DNA from: Spirochaetota bacterium
GTDB lineage: Bacteria > Spirochaetota > UBA4802 > JAFGJZ01
NCBI GenBank assembly: GCA_016928815.1
Contig: JAFGJZ010000184.1
Span: 1 to 37,160 of the forward strand
Length of the DNA: 37,160 nucleotides
Direction: 5' to 3'
Shown here: positions 19,499 to 29,990 of the stretch, one piece after another
Layout: the number at the start of each line of letters is the position of its first letter
Position numbering within the stretch: the stretch's first letter is position 1
Program-made: the position numbers and the translations under genes
The notes under the pieces: model-generated
Database searches by the model: none
What the model was told of the DNA's origin: nothing
Seen by the model: only the letters and a program-made list of their open reading frames with translations

Positions 19499-20257
19499 TC
19501 AGCCTGTAATTTTATAAAACAGAATACCCAGAATTTCTTTTATTGCCAATGCGGATTTACGAAGAGGAGATGCTTCCGGAAGAACCGACAGCAGGGAAAA
19601 CACAGGCCTGCGTGTATTCTGCAGTGAAGGACACGGTACGAACTGAACCCCGTTTTTCCTGAAAAGCATTGAAGCTCTTCTCATGTGAAAGGATGATGTA
19701 ACCAGCGCCGCTTTCCGGTATTTTTTTTCCATCATAATTCTGTTCACCAGAAAAGCATTATCGGATGTGTCACGGCTTTCAGACTCAACAATAACATCCC
19801 CATCCCTGACGCCAAGTTCAACCAGAAATTTCTTCATTATCAAAGCTTCCGGAACCTTTCCGCTTGCTATACCTCCGGTAACTATTATCGGACGCGGATA
19901 ATTTCGATACAGCCTGACTGCGCTTAGAATTCTTGCCTGCGATTCCGCGGAAGGAATTTCCGTTCCTGAAAGATCGATCACATCTTCAATCAGACCTCCC
20001 CCCAGAACAACAATTACATCGCATCCGGAATATGCCTCAATTTGCCGCCCCGGCTGCTCGATTAAGGCGGTCAGGCAGTTTGAAACCAGCTGCGTCGAAA
20101 AAAGATACAGAACAGTCATTATTACGGCAAGATAAACAGACAGCTTTTTCTCACCTTTTCTGATGAGAAAAAAAAGTAATACTCCCAGCATCAGGATGAT
20201 GATACCGGGCAAAGTCAGAAATGCGGTAAGTATCTTTTTGACAAACAGCAGAATCAT
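19499..20257 (-). CDS. YdcF/ElyC/SanA-family (DUF218) protein
   Basis: Two N-terminal TMs; 'CDVIVVLGGGLIED', 'RPIIVTGG', 'VIVESESRDTSDNAFL', 'AALVTSSFHMRRASMLF'. Confidence 0.9.
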   Translation of the reverse strand: MILLFVKKILTAFLTLPGIIILMLGVLLFFLIRKGEKKLSVYLAVIMTVLYLFSTQLVSNCLTALIEQPGRQIEAYSGCDVIVVLGGGLIEDVIDLSGTEIPSAESQARILSAVRLYRNYPRPIIVTGGIASGKVPEALIMKKFLVELGVRDGDVIVESESRDTSDNAFLVNRIMMEKKYRKAALVTSSFHMRRASMLFRKNGVQFVPCPSLQNTRRPVFSLLSVLPEASPLRKSALAIKEILGILFYKITG

Positions 20258-21264
20258 TTTTTATAATATGCCCTATACCAGTCAACAAAGCGCCCCAGAC
20301 CTTCTTCTATTGAAGTGGACGGTTTATATCCCGTTACTGAATTCAGATTATTAATATCTGCATAAGTCATATAAACGTCACCAGCCTGCATAGGCTTGTA
20401 GTTTATAACGGCCTTGATGCCGATTTTATCCTCAAGGACGTTAATAAAATCCATCAGTTTTTCCGGGGAGTTGTTTCCTATGTTATAAATACGGTAAGGA
20501 GCCCAGCTGTCAGCGCAGTTGTTTCTTTCATAATCCCAGTTATCGTTTTTTTCCGGAGCTAACGGAATTAGACGGCGGATTCCCTCAACGACATCATCCA
20601 CATAAGTAAAATCACGCAGCATGTCCCCGTTATTGAAAACATCAATAGGTCTGCCCTCATAAATCGCTTTCGCAAAGAGAAAATACGCCATGTCCGGTCT
20701 GCCGAAAGGCCCGTAAACCGTAAAAAATCTCAAACCGGAAACAGGAATATTAAACAGATGCGAATAACTGTGAGCCATAAGCTCATTGCTTTTCTTTGTT
20801 GCGGCATAAAGTGAGACCGGATGATCAACGGAATCGCTCTCACTGAACGGCGCCTTTTTGTTCATTCCATATACCGAGGATGATGATGCATAAATAAGAT
20901 GTTTGACCGGATAGTTCCGGCAGCATTCAAGAATATTCAGAAATCCTGCCATATTGGACTGCAGGTAGGCATCCGGGTTTGTCAGACTGTACCTGACGCC
21001 TGCCTGTGCGGCAAGATTAACCGCATAATCAAATTTCCCTGATTTAAAAACATCCTCCAGAGATTCTTTATCCGCAAGATCACACCTGATGAAGCGGAAT
21101 TCCGGGCAGTTCTGTTTTAAATCAGCAAGCCTGTCATTTTTAAGATTAATGTCATAATAATTATTGATATTATCAATTCCGGTAACCTCAAATCCGGCTT
21201 CATAAAGTTTTTTTGACAGAAAATAACCTATGAAACCTGCAGCACCTGTAACAAGTATTTTCAT
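20254..21264 (-). CDS. NAD-dependent epimerase/dehydratase, UDP-glucuronate 4-epimerase-like
   Basis: 'MKILVTGAAGFIGYFLSKKL', 'GIDNINNYYDINLKNDRLADL', 'SLYAATKKSNELMAHSYSHLFNIPVSGLRFFTVYGPFGRPDMA'. Confidence 0.93.
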   Translation of the reverse strand: MKILVTGAAGFIGYFLSKKLYEAGFEVTGIDNINNYYDINLKNDRLADLKQNCPEFRFIRCDLADKESLEDVFKSGKFDYAVNLAAQAGVRYSLTNPDAYLQSNMAGFLNILECCRNYPVKHLIYASSSSVYGMNKKAPFSESDSVDHPVSLYAATKKSNELMAHSYSHLFNIPVSGLRFFTVYGPFGRPDMAYFLFAKAIYEGRPIDVFNNGDMLRDFTYVDDVVEGIRRLIPLAPEKNDNWDYERNNCADSWAPYRIYNIGNNSPEKLMDFINVLEDKIGIKAVINYKPMQAGDVYMTYADINNLNSVTGYKPSTSIEEGLGRFVDWYRAYYKK

Positions 21265-21425
21265 ATTTGCTCCTTCATAATTTTAATTAAATGCATGACA
21301 TGACTGAAGTTCATTTAGTATTTTACTGAAAAAATGTAAAGAATTTATTTTGAAAACCGCTGAAGTGAAAAAACAGATTTTGACCTGTAAAACGAGGGGT
21401 ACTGCAATTTAGAGTGAAAAGAAAA

Positions 21426-21602
21426 TCAGAAATACGGATTTTTTTCCACGCAAAAACCGGCTTCATTCTCGGTATTATATTCATAATCGATGGTAATAAG
21501 TTCCGTATTTACACCCGGATACATTTCCAATTTCTCTCTGTCAACATAAAGAATGACATCGCCGAAGACCATATTAAAAGAACCGCTCTGAACTGCCGCC
21601 AT
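21426..21602 (-). CDS. small protein, 58 aa (not in supplied ORF track)
   Basis: Minus strand: GGCAAAGGGAGATATCTT-ATG; translates MAAVQSGSFNMVFGDVILYVDREKLEMYPGVNTELITIDYEYNTENEAGFCVEKNPYF*. More protein-like than the overlapping plus-strand 70-aa ORF. Confidence 0.55.
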   Translation of the reverse strand: MAAVQSGSFNMVFGDVILYVDREKLEMYPGVNTELITIDYEYNTENEAGFCVEKNPYF

Positions 21603-21895
21603 AAGATATCTCCCTTTGCCTTTTGATAAAGTATATCACCCTATTTAAAATTACAACCTAAAAAATTAAAATAAACGTGATTTATTCGATTCAGCTCCCT
21701 TTATACGCAATCGGCGTACAAAAGCATCCATAAAATATATTTTTACGCAAATTTAACATGAATGAAAAAAACATGAGTTTATGAGTACTCTCCCTATTTT
21801 TACATTTTCCCATTTATTTTATTGAAATCCGGACACAGGTGATATATTATAAATCCGTTATCATAATCTATAAAATAAATTTTCTGGAGAAAAAC

Positions 21896-24397
21896 ATGCT
21901 TGGTAAATTTTTAAAAAAGAACGATACAGTGCTGCCGCCGGTAATTAAGGAATTTGAATGTTCCGATACCGATTCAATTCAGAAGTCATTTGTAACGCAT
22001 ATGGTTTACTCGCTTGCCAAGGACGAATATTCCGCGACTGACAGGGATATTTATGAGTCAATCGCCCTTACGACACGTGACAGGCTTATTGAACGGTGGA
22101 TAAAAACCCAGCAGACTTATTATGACAAGGACGTAAAACGCGTCTACTACCTCTCAATGGAATTTCTTGTCGGAAGAGCACTGGGAAACAGTCTCATAAA
22201 TCTCGACATCTACCCTGAAACTGAAAAGGCGATGCGGCAGATCGGATACGAACTTGAAGATCTAAGGGAAATTGAATGGGATGCAGGTCTAGGCAACGGC
22301 GGTCTCGGACGTCTTGCAGCATGTTTTCTTGATTCCATGGCAACGATCGGATATCCTGCTTACGGTTACGGCATCCGTTACGAGTATGGTATTTTTTTCC
22401 AGAGAATTCACGACGGCTATCAGGTCGAACTTCCCGACAACTGGCTCCGTTACGGCAACCCATGGGAAATCAGCCGTCCGGAATACCTCTTTCCCGTTCA
22501 CTTTTACGGCAGGATAAATACGGTGACTGACGGAAAAAAAACAAGATCTGTCTGGAACGATACTGAAGAAGTAATGGCCATGGCTTTTGATACACCTGTT
22601 CCCGGATATAATAACAATACGGTAAATACAATGCGCCTGTGGGGAGCAAAATCTTCGAGGGAATTCCAGTTTCATCATTTTAACGAGGGAGATTACCAGA
22701 AGGCTATTCAGGATAAAGCACAGTCTGAAACAATCTCCAAAGTACTCTATCCGAATGACAACGTTTCCCAGGGGAAAGAACTCCGTCTTAAACAGGAATA
22801 CTTTCTCGTAAGCGCATCGCTGCAGGACATTATGCGCCGTTACAAGAAAGACCACCAGGACATGAGTAAATTTCACGAGAAAGTGGCAATTCAGCTTAAT
22901 GATACGCATCCCGCTCTGGCGATTCCCGAGCTGATGAGAATTCTGGTTGATGAAGAGGGACTTGACTGGGAAAAGGCATGGGATACGACCACGAAAACAT
23001 TCGGCTATACCAATCATACGGTACTTCCGGAAGCTCTTGAAAAATGGTCCGTCGGGCTGTTGTCAAAAGTACTGCCTAGACATCTTGAAATAATATATGA
23101 AATCAACCACAGATTTCTGGAAGTCGTAAAGAAAAAGTATCCCGGAGATCCAAAGCACATGGGCATCATGTCCATCATTGAAGAAGGCGAACATAAAAAC
23201 GTCAGGATGGCGAATCTCTCCATAATCGGAAGCCACTCGGTTAACGGCGTTGCCGCGCTGCATACTGACATTCTGAAAAAAAGCGTATTCAAGGAATTTT
23301 TCGAAATGTGGCCTGAGAAATTCAACAACAAAACAAACGGAATTACGCAGAGAAGATGGCTCAAACTTTGCAACCCCGGTCTGGCTGAATTAATAACTGA
23401 AAACATCGGCCGAGGCTGGATAACAGATCTGTTTAAACTCAGGGACCTTGAAAAATTCATTGATAACACGGATTTCAGAAAAGAGTTTAACCGGGTAAAA
23501 AAACAGAATAAGACATCCTTCGCGCATTACATAAAAACGGCAAATGGAATTGATGTAAATCCTGATTCGATATTCGACTGCCAGACAAAACGTATTCATG
23601 AATACAAACGCCAGCTTCTGAATATTCTTCACATAATAACACTGTACAATAGAATAAAGGACAACCCTGCTGCGGAAATAGTACCGAGAACCTTCATTTT
23701 TTCAGGTAAATCGGCGCCGGGATATTATATGGCAAAACTTATCATAAAACTCTCAAATGCTGTTGCAGAAGCAGTAAACAGGGATAAGGACGTCAATAAC
23801 CGTCTGAAAATAGTCTTTATTTCAAATTATTCAGTTTCTATTGCGGAGAAACTGATTCCGGCAGCTGATCTTTCCGAACAGATATCAACCGCAGGAATGG
23901 AAGCATCGGGAACAGGAAATATGAAATATGCCCTGAACGGAGCGCTCACTATCGGAACCCTTGACGGCGCTAACGTTGAAATGCTTGAAGAAGTCGGCGA
24001 CGATAACATTTTTATTTTCGGATTAAATGCCGAAGAGGTGGGGAAACTGAAATATTCAGGTTATAATCCTCGTGAATTTTACCATAGAAACGGTGAATTA
24101 AGACGGGTAATTGATTTAATCGAAAGCGGTTTCTTCTGTCCGGAACAGCCACAGCTGTTCCAGCCTATTACGAAATCGCTGCTTGATTACGGTGATACAT
24201 ACATGCTGCTGGCTGATTATGAAAACTACATAAAATGCCAGGAGAAAGTTTCAGAGACATTCAAAGATACTGAAAAATGGACAACAATGGCTATTTACAA
24301 TGTTGCGCGGATGGGAAAATTTTCTTCAGACCGGACTATTAAACAGTATGCTGATGAAATATGGGGAGTCAAACCGGTCGAAATAAACGGAAAGTGA
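21896..24397 (+). CDS. glgP: glycogen/starch/alpha-glucan phosphorylase
   Basis: '[28 protein letters not shown]' PLP site, '[19 protein letters not shown]'; start at ATG 21896 preceded by CTGGAG (ORF opens at 21839). Confidence 0.96.
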   Translation: MLGKFLKKNDTVLPPVIKEFECSDTDSIQKSFVTHMVYSLAKDEYSATDRDIYESIALTTRDRLIERWIKTQQTYYDKDVKRVYYLSMEFLVGRALGNSLINLDIYPETEKAMRQIGYELEDLREIEWDAGLGNGGLGRLAACFLDSMATIGYPAYGYGIRYEYGIFFQRIHDGYQVELPDNWLRYGNPWEISRPEYLFPVHFYGRINTVTDGKKTRSVWNDTEEVMAMAFDTPVPGYNNNTVNTMRLWGAKSSREFQFHHFNEGDYQKAIQDKAQSETISKVLYPNDNVSQGKELRLKQEYFLVSASLQDIMRRYKKDHQDMSKFHEKVAIQLNDTHPALAIPELMRILVDEEGLDWEKAWDTTTKTFGYTNHTVLPEALEKWSVGLLSKVLPRHLEIIYEINHRFLEVVKKKYPGDPKHMGIMSIIEEGEHKNVRMANLSIIGSHSVNGVAALHTDILKKSVFKEFFEMWPEKFNNKTNGITQRRWLKLCNPGLAELITENIGRGWITDLFKLRDLEKFIDNTDFRKEFNRVKKQNKTSFAHYIKTANGIDVNPDSIFDCQTKRIHEYKRQLLNILHIITLYNRIKDNPAAEIVPRTFIFSGKSAPGYYMAKLIIKLSNAVAEAVNRDKDVNNRLKIVFISNYSVSIAEKLIPAADLSEQISTAGMEASGTGNMKYALNGALTIGTLDGANVEMLEEVGDDNIFIFGLNAEEVGKLKYSGYNPREFYHRNGELRRVIDLIESGFFCPEQPQLFQPITKSLLDYGDTYMLLADYENYIKCQEKVSETFKDTEKWTTMAIYNVARMGKFSSDRTIKQYADEIWGVKPVEINGK

Positions 24398-24435
24398 TCT
24401 TCTCCTGAACATAGCAGGGATAATCTGATCTGCAG

Positions 24436-24466
24436 AAATCTATCTCCTCCATGGAGATAGATTTTT
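24436..24466 (+). terminator. Rho-independent terminator after glgP
   Basis: Perfect 12-bp stem AAATCTATCTCC / GGAGATAGATTT with TCCAT loop, followed by TT CATTTT. Confidence 0.85.
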
Positions 24467-24511
24467 CATTTTACCGGAACAGAAAGTAATTACCTGAATG
24501 AAATTAATATT

Positions 24512-25075
24512 TTATAAATTAAGCATTATGATCGCCCTGTGCAGGATGAAAAACATAAAGAAAACAATGACAAAAATCCGATGAAATTTCCTGAGTTTAC
24601 TGTTCTGCATCTTTTTTTTAATCATAGTTCCTGAAGATATGAGAACCAGAAGAGCCAGAAGCGAGATAAATCCCATCAGTGTAAAGAGCATAAACTGGTA
24701 TTCATAGACAACTTTCAGAAAAACATAACCGTGCATAAAAACCATTACAATTCCTACAGCAGCCAGAACAGGGTGCAGATTGCTCCAGATAACTACAACC
24801 CGGGGAATAAATTCATTACCTGAAAGACGGTTTTTTTTCTTCAGATACAGAAACATTCTCCTGAAAGGATAAAAACAGAAAGCCGTCAGCAAAACAAGAA
24901 TTCCGATACCTCCTGAATTTTTTGCGGCAGAGTATATAAAACCGCTGTCAAAACCGGCAGTAAGATTAAATACATGGTCTGAAATGACGAATGCTGCGGA
25001 AAGAACAAGCAATACTGCTGCAGTAACGAAATAAGAGTCGGAAATTTTTTTGGACAGTTGGACAAGTTTTTTCAT
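24512..25075 (-). CDS. membrane protein with two H-X13-H pairs, putative di-haem ferric-reductase-like TM module
   Basis: ~5 TM; 'HPVLAAVGIVMVFMH' and 'HRIFVIVFFMFFILH' both have exactly 13 residues between His. Confidence 0.6.
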   Translation of the reverse strand: MKKLVQLSKKISDSYFVTAAVLLVLSAAFVISDHVFNLTAGFDSGFIYSAAKNSGGIGILVLLTAFCFYPFRRMFLYLKKKNRLSGNEFIPRVVVIWSNLHPVLAAVGIVMVFMHGYVFLKVVYEYQFMLFTLMGFISLLALLVLISSGTMIKKKMQNSKLRKFHRIFVIVFFMFFILHRAIIMLNL

Positions 25076-25247
25076 TTGACACCATAATTTAGTTGAATTT
25101 TATCAGGTCTATAATAGCCTTAAATAAACTGAAAATCAAATTAATTTTATTTATTTTATATTCGGCGCAGTTTACGGTTTATCAATTGAATTTCATAATA
25201 AATTTACCGTTGTATCATACAGCAAAAAACATAATCTGGAGAATAAA

Positions 25248-25868
25248 ATGCATTTCAAAATCGACCACCCTCTTCTTAAACAGAAGCTGACCGTATTACG
25301 GGATAAAAATACTGAAACAAAGGATTTCCGGGCTCTTGCAAGTGAAATTACAATGCTGATTGCCTATGAAGCTCTTAAGAATATTGAACTGGAAGATATA
25401 ACAGTTGAAACGCCGCTGACTGAATTCAAAGGCAAGCAGCTTAAAAACGATGTCATAATCGTTCCGATTTTAAGAGCCGGAGTCGGTATGCTTGAAGGAA
25501 TTCTGAATCTTGTTCCTGAAGCCAAAGTCGGATTTATCGGAATTTACCGTGATCCCGAAACAAAAAAACCTGTCACATATTATGAAAAAATGCCGGAAAA
25601 CTGCAAAAATCCCGTTACTTTCATTATTGACCCGATGCTTGCGACAGGCGGATCAATAATCGCCACAATAGACATTCTTAAAAAAAAGAAATTCAATAAC
25701 ATAAAAGTAATTTCCATAATATCATCACCTGAAGGACTTGATGCAATTGAAAAAGTCCATAATGACATTGAGATTTACACAGGAAATATTGACGATCATC
25801 TTGATGAAAGAAAATACATCATTCCGGGATTAGGCGATGCAGGCGACCGCCTTTTCGGAACAAAATAA
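25248..25868 (+). CDS. upp: uracil phosphoribosyltransferase
   Basis: '[34 protein letters not shown]', '[23 protein letters not shown]', '[17 protein letters not shown]'. Confidence 0.96.
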   Translation: MHFKIDHPLLKQKLTVLRDKNTETKDFRALASEITMLIAYEALKNIELEDITVETPLTEFKGKQLKNDVIIVPILRAGVGMLEGILNLVPEAKVGFIGIYRDPETKKPVTYYEKMPENCKNPVTFIIDPMLATGGSIIATIDILKKKKFNNIKVISIISSPEGLDAIEKVHNDIEIYTGNIDDHLDERKYIIPGLGDAGDRLFGTK

Positions 25869-25885
25869 CAGTACGGAGAAAAAGT

Positions 25886-26557
25886 ATGCGCGACTTTAAA
25901 ATGGCAGCTTCCATACTTTCAGCAGATTTTGCCAGGTTAGGCGAAGAAGCGGAAAAGGTTATTGAAGCCGGTGCGGATTTTATACACTTTGACGTAATGG
26001 ACAATCATTATGTTCCCAACCTCACTTTCGGGCCGATGATCTGCCGGGCTCTCAGAAAATATGGAATAAAAAATCCAATTGATGTTCATCTCATGGTAAA
26101 ACCTGTAGACAGAATAATCGGTGATTTCATTGATGCAGGAGCGTCATATATTACCTTTCATCCGGAAGGTTCCGAACATGTGGACAGATCACTGCAGCTC
26201 ATAAAAAACGGCGGCTGCAAAGCCGGACTTGTTCTGAATCCGGCAACTTCACCCGAAGTGCTTAAATATGAAATGGATAAACTTGACATGATTCTTCTAA
26301 TGTCCGTTAATCCGGGATTCGGAGGACAATCCTTCATACCTTCCACTCTTGATAAACTTCGGGAAGTCAGAAAGCTTATCAGCGGCAGCGGTTTTGAAAT
26401 AAGACTTGAAGTGGACGGCGGAATCAATACCGATAACATCGCGAAGGTCGCTGAGGCGGGTGCCGATACTTTTGTCGCGGGAAACGCGATCTTCGGATCA
26501 CCTGATTACAGAGCCGTTATTGAAAAAATGAAATCTGAATTAAAAAAAATTTCCTGA
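25886..26557 (+). CDS. rpe: ribulose-phosphate 3-epimerase
   Basis: '[12 protein letters not shown]', '[19 protein letters not shown]', '[14 protein letters not shown]', '[11 protein letters not shown]', 'VAGNAIFGS'. Confidence 0.96.
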   Translation: MRDFKMAASILSADFARLGEEAEKVIEAGADFIHFDVMDNHYVPNLTFGPMICRALRKYGIKNPIDVHLMVKPVDRIIGDFIDAGASYITFHPEGSEHVDRSLQLIKNGGCKAGLVLNPATSPEVLKYEMDKLDMILLMSVNPGFGGQSFIPSTLDKLREVRKLISGSGFEIRLEVDGGINTDNIAKVAEAGADTFVAGNAIFGSPDYRAVIEKMKSELKKIS

Positions 26558-26569
26558 ATGCAATATGTC

Positions 26570-26589
26570 AGCTCAGCAACAGCTGAGCT
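26570..26589. terminator. hairpin between convergent rpe and DUF4139 gene
   Basis: AGCTCAGC-AACA-GCTGAGCT stem-loop, 8-bp perfect; weak T-tail on the plus strand. Confidence 0.5.
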
Positions 26590-26603
26590 CCATTTTAAGA
26601 ATA

Positions 26604-28208
26604 TCAGTTACGGACATAAATTTTATACCTGTATTTAATTGTTTTATTTTCACCCTTTTTCAGGTTCACGACCCATTTAACGGAGGTCTTAAAATTAACG
26701 CCGTTTAGACCGTCAACTTCCTTTATTATCTTCGGATTCATATCAGCCTCAGTAACTTCACCGGTGATCTTTTTGGTTATTTCAACAGATATGTTTTCAT
26801 TTTTAGTATTTTTAATATACAGTTCACCTGAAATTCTGACATCATCATAAGTAGTCGAACTTTTGGCTATTTTCACACGCTGCTCGCGGCCGAGTTCCTC
26901 TTCTTTTCTGTCCGTTTTAATATCTGAAGAAATTGTAAGTTTAACACGTGCGTCCGTTCCTGCCGGAGTATAGTTCAGCATGTCCTGTGCAACAGGCTTG
27001 TTTCTGCTGACAGTAAAAGCGGTCGCAGTAGTCCACGGCGATGATGTTGAATTTTTCAGTTTGATGATATGCCATACCTGTTCCTTCTTATCAGCATTGA
27101 GGGACTGATAATAACCGCTTGAATTAACAGAAGCAGTTTCAGGAATATCCCACGTATAAAGATGCTCATATCTAATTTTCTTTGAAAAAATATTATAATA
27201 GACACGCTCCCCCTTTTTAGCGGTGACGTTTTTAAGACTGTATAGATGGAAATCTTCGCTGCTGCTTACATCGGTTCCTGCATCCGGAATGCTCATTAAA
27301 AATTCATCGTCATTATAGGACTCGGAATTCTGATAGGCCATATTGGCCATTAAGCCTGCTCTGCCTGACGAAGTGCTGCCATTTATCCGGGACAGAAAAG
27401 ATGTCAGACTGGTACTCAATGTCATCGGAGAATCGACATTCTGATACATGAAATTCGGATAGCCGACTGCCAGATCAACTTCACATTTATCCAAGTCATC
27501 GCTGTCGTTAACCAGAACCGCTTTCATGCTCAGTACGGCTTCAGAGGGCTTACTTATGTCAATCAGATAGGAAGGTGTCCAGCTTATGCCTCTCTGCATG
27601 TATGAAATACTTAATGGAGATGATGTCTTTCCGGCAAGATAAATACATATTTTTTTCTCCTGTTTTTTTCTGGAAATTTCCTTTGAAAACTGCCTGTCGA
27701 GAAATTCCATTGAAATTATATTTGACGCATACAGAGCAAACACCTGTTTTCCGTTGTCCAGATATATTATCGGTGATTTTATTCCGGTAACTCCTGTTTC
27801 CTGTTCTGCGGCATTATCCGGACTTTCTATAATACTTCCTTCATAGGAAACATTGCCAGAATACATCACTTTCACTTTTTTACCTATATTTGCTGAAATA
27901 AGATCATAAAAATTCTGTACCGGTGAATTATGAAAACCTGATTCTTCCAATGCGGAAATTTTCTCTATCTGAGCTCCTGATGAAGTAATCCACACTGTTC
28001 CTAGAATTGCATTACTTACGACATCAGTGACAATTTTATCGGATGGAGTTTTAACGGTAAGAATTTTATTATAGAACCCGATTCCATTTTTAAAAACCAC
28101 CACTTTCCTGATATTTGAATCCGCATTTGAATTTCCTGACCCGCAAAATGCCGCAGTTGCCATGAATAAGACTGAAAATAGGATTAAATTTTTCATGAAT
28201 AACTCCAT
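26604..28208 (-). CDS. DUF4139-domain secreted protein
   Basis: Signal peptide 'KNLILFSVLFMATAAFCGSG'; 'RKVVVFKNGIGFYNKILTV'; 'ISWTPSYLIDISKPSEAVLSMKAVLVNDSDDLDKCEVDLAVGYPNF'. Likely start at 28196. Confidence 0.8.
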   Translation of the reverse strand: MELFMKNLILFSVLFMATAAFCGSGNSNADSNIRKVVVFKNGIGFYNKILTVKTPSDKIVTDVVSNAILGTVWITSSGAQIEKISALEESGFHNSPVQNFYDLISANIGKKVKVMYSGNVSYEGSIIESPDNAAEQETGVTGIKSPIIYLDNGKQVFALYASNIISMEFLDRQFSKEISRKKQEKKICIYLAGKTSSPLSISYMQRGISWTPSYLIDISKPSEAVLSMKAVLVNDSDDLDKCEVDLAVGYPNFMYQNVDSPMTLSTSLTSFLSRINGSTSSGRAGLMANMAYQNSESYNDDEFLMSIPDAGTDVSSSEDFHLYSLKNVTAKKGERVYYNIFSKKIRYEHLYTWDIPETASVNSSGYYQSLNADKKEQVWHIIKLKNSTSSPWTTATAFTVSRNKPVAQDMLNYTPAGTDARVKLTISSDIKTDRKEEELGREQRVKIAKSSTTYDDVRISGELYIKNTKNENISVEITKKITGEVTEADMNPKIIKEVDGLNGVNFKTSVKWVVNLKKGENKTIKYRYKIYVRN

Positions 28209-28271
28209 TTTATTATTTCAGCAGCTGTCATATGACTGTTTAACAGTTTCCATCGGAATTTCATAAAGCAA

Positions 28272-28293
28272 ATTCCGGTTAAAAAACCGGAAT
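28272..28293 (-). terminator. hairpin downstream of ferredoxin gene
   Basis: Perfect 9-bp stem ATTCCGGTT / AACCGGAAT with AAAA loop. Confidence 0.6.
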
Positions 28294-28340
28294 CCTTTGT
28301 TTAGCAGAATAATGCCAAGGTAGAATGAAACGCCATGATG

Positions 28341-28517
28341 TCAAACTTCTGAAATACATTCCACAGGACATACGTCAGCACATGATCCGCAATCAATACA
28401 TTCATCTTCGTTTATAACTCTTTTGGAATCGGATTTTTCCGTAATACACTCAACAGGACATACCGGTTCACATGCACCGCATGCAGTGCATTGTTCATCA
28501 TCAATTCTATATGCCAT
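28341..28517 (-). CDS. 2[4Fe-4S] ferredoxin (58 aa)
   Basis: 'CTACGACEPVCPVECI...CIDCGSCADVCPVECI' two CxxCxxCxxxCP motifs; ATG at 28515-28517 preceded by GGAGG. Confidence 0.95.
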   Translation of the reverse strand: MAYRIDDEQCTACGACEPVCPVECITEKSDSKRVINEDECIDCGSCADVCPVECISEV

Positions 28518-28715
28518 ATTTTCCTCCCTTGTACGGATGATTATAAATGCGGGCAGATTAAAATTCAATTAAAAAATTACAGGTTAAGGGAATACAGTAA
28601 CAATTAAAGCTGAAATTCATGATCAATCAGAGTCTGGTTGAAATTTTAAAATTTCCTGACACCATGTATAGTAAAAAATTATATTTGATTAACAGTCTTA
28701 ATGAAAATATGAAAT

Positions 28716-29279
28716 TTATTGCAATACTTTGTTCATAATGCCATTTTGGTCAAGAAACGAATGATATTTACTGTTCCATCTATTAATCAGATATATTCTT
28801 CCGCAAAGACATTCAACACATTTAAAATAGAAAAGCGAGTTATCACGGTCATTAATTTCAAAGTATGACTCAGCGATGATAAAATAAATCGAAGCCTTGC
28901 CCGATTTATCATTTATTAAAGAACAGAATAAAAGGCCGTCACTAATTGCTTCTTTGAATTTTTCTGATAGAAAGAGCGAATTCAGATAATAAGGAAAAAT
29001 AAATGCATATACACTCTCAGGAACCGGTTTCTCTGAAAAACTTAATTCATCAATAACAGATGAATACCATTTTGCAGCCTCATTATAATTTTCTTCATAA
29101 AAAGCATTTGCTGCAGATTTATACATCCCGTATATTTTTTCATTTGACTGGATATAATCAAAATTATCAGAAGATGACTGTGAAAAATCAATATTGCGGA
29201 TGACAAAAGCTTCAGGTATTCCGGAAATCAGGACAATGAAAATCACTGCAAAAATGAATATAACAAAAAAATTCTTCAA
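28716..29279 (-). CDS. hypothetical membrane-anchored protein with TPR-like helices
   Basis: N-terminal TM/signal anchor; 'SAANAFYEENYNEAAKWYSSVIDEL', 'YFIIAESYFEINDRDNSLFYFKCVEC'. Confidence 0.6.
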   Translation of the reverse strand: MKNFFVIFIFAVIFIVLISGIPEAFVIRNIDFSQSSSDNFDYIQSNEKIYGMYKSAANAFYEENYNEAAKWYSSVIDELSFSEKPVPESVYAFIFPYYLNSLFLSEKFKEAISDGLLFCSLINDKSGKASIYFIIAESYFEINDRDNSLFYFKCVECLCGRIYLINRWNSKYHSFLDQNGIMNKVLQ

Positions 29280-29315
29280 AAAAACCTCTGTTAAACGGAA
29301 ACACCGTCATAAAAA

Positions 29316-29933
29316 TTATTTCTGAATAGTTCTGAATAATTTATCTATTCTTTTTTTCTGTGTATCAGTCAGCATTCCGTATCTTCCTTTCAGAACTGCC
29401 GAAAAATCATCCGCATTTTTTTTGTTAATGCAAACCAGCATTCTCTCAGCATGCTGTGCGACTTCCTTCGGTCTGCATGTCTTTAAATGATTCATTAAAA
29501 ACGGGAAAATTTCCTTTTCATATTTCCCGTCACATGTACACAATTCCGCAAAAATACTTATTGAATAATCAACTGTAATTACACTTCCGTTTTTATAGGT
29601 ATTTTTGATCAGTTCAAGATTATTAAAAATTAAACCTGAATTTTCTTTTACAACCTGCGAAACAGCCATCATCGCCCCCCAGATGAGACGGTTATTGCCT
29701 GAATTCAGTAATTTCAAGAATTTTCCGGCATAAACGGAAATAAGCTCAGGTTTTTTCCTGCCGACTTCATACAGTACCTTTATGCAGTCGTTTGCAACAT
29801 TCCTGTCAGGACTGTCCAGACCGTCCGCAATTTCGTCAATACCGGATCCGCCGTTTCTGATTATTTCATCAGCAAGTTCAATATTCGGTTCTTCATCCCT
29901 GCGGCCGAGATTATATGCTATTTTTTCAATCAT
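29316..29933 (-). CDS. HEAT-repeat-like helical protein
   Basis: Repeated amphipathic helices 'DGLDSPDRNVANDCIKVLYEVGRKKPELI', 'LNSGNNRLIWGAMMAVSQVVKENSGLI'. Confidence 0.65.
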   Translation of the reverse strand: MIEKIAYNLGRRDEEPNIELADEIIRNGGSGIDEIADGLDSPDRNVANDCIKVLYEVGRKKPELISVYAGKFLKLLNSGNNRLIWGAMMAVSQVVKENSGLIFNNLELIKNTYKNGSVITVDYSISIFAELCTCDGKYEKEIFPFLMNHLKTCRPKEVAQHAERMLVCINKKNADDFSAVLKGRYGMLTDTQKKRIDKLFRTIQK

Positions 29934-29990
29934 ATTTTATCTCCTGTATATGCAGATGTATAAGTAGTTATGCTATTTGAAAAATATGTA

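Noticed and set aside
21414-21626. 70-aa plus-strand ORF
   Set aside because: Overlaps the better-supported minus-strand 58-aa ORF, which has an RBS and a more protein-like composition.
22289-23017. 242-aa minus-strand ORF inside glgP
   Set aside because: Antisense to a strongly recognised glycogen phosphorylase; no RBS or family signal; typical shadow ORF.
28574-28586. Third occurrence of AAATTACAGGTTA, shared with the direct repeats at ~15191 and ~15981
   Set aside because: Only 13 nt (about 15/16 with flank) in AT-rich intergenic DNA; could be chance and has no associated structure. Worth counting genome-wide but not claimed as a repeat family.
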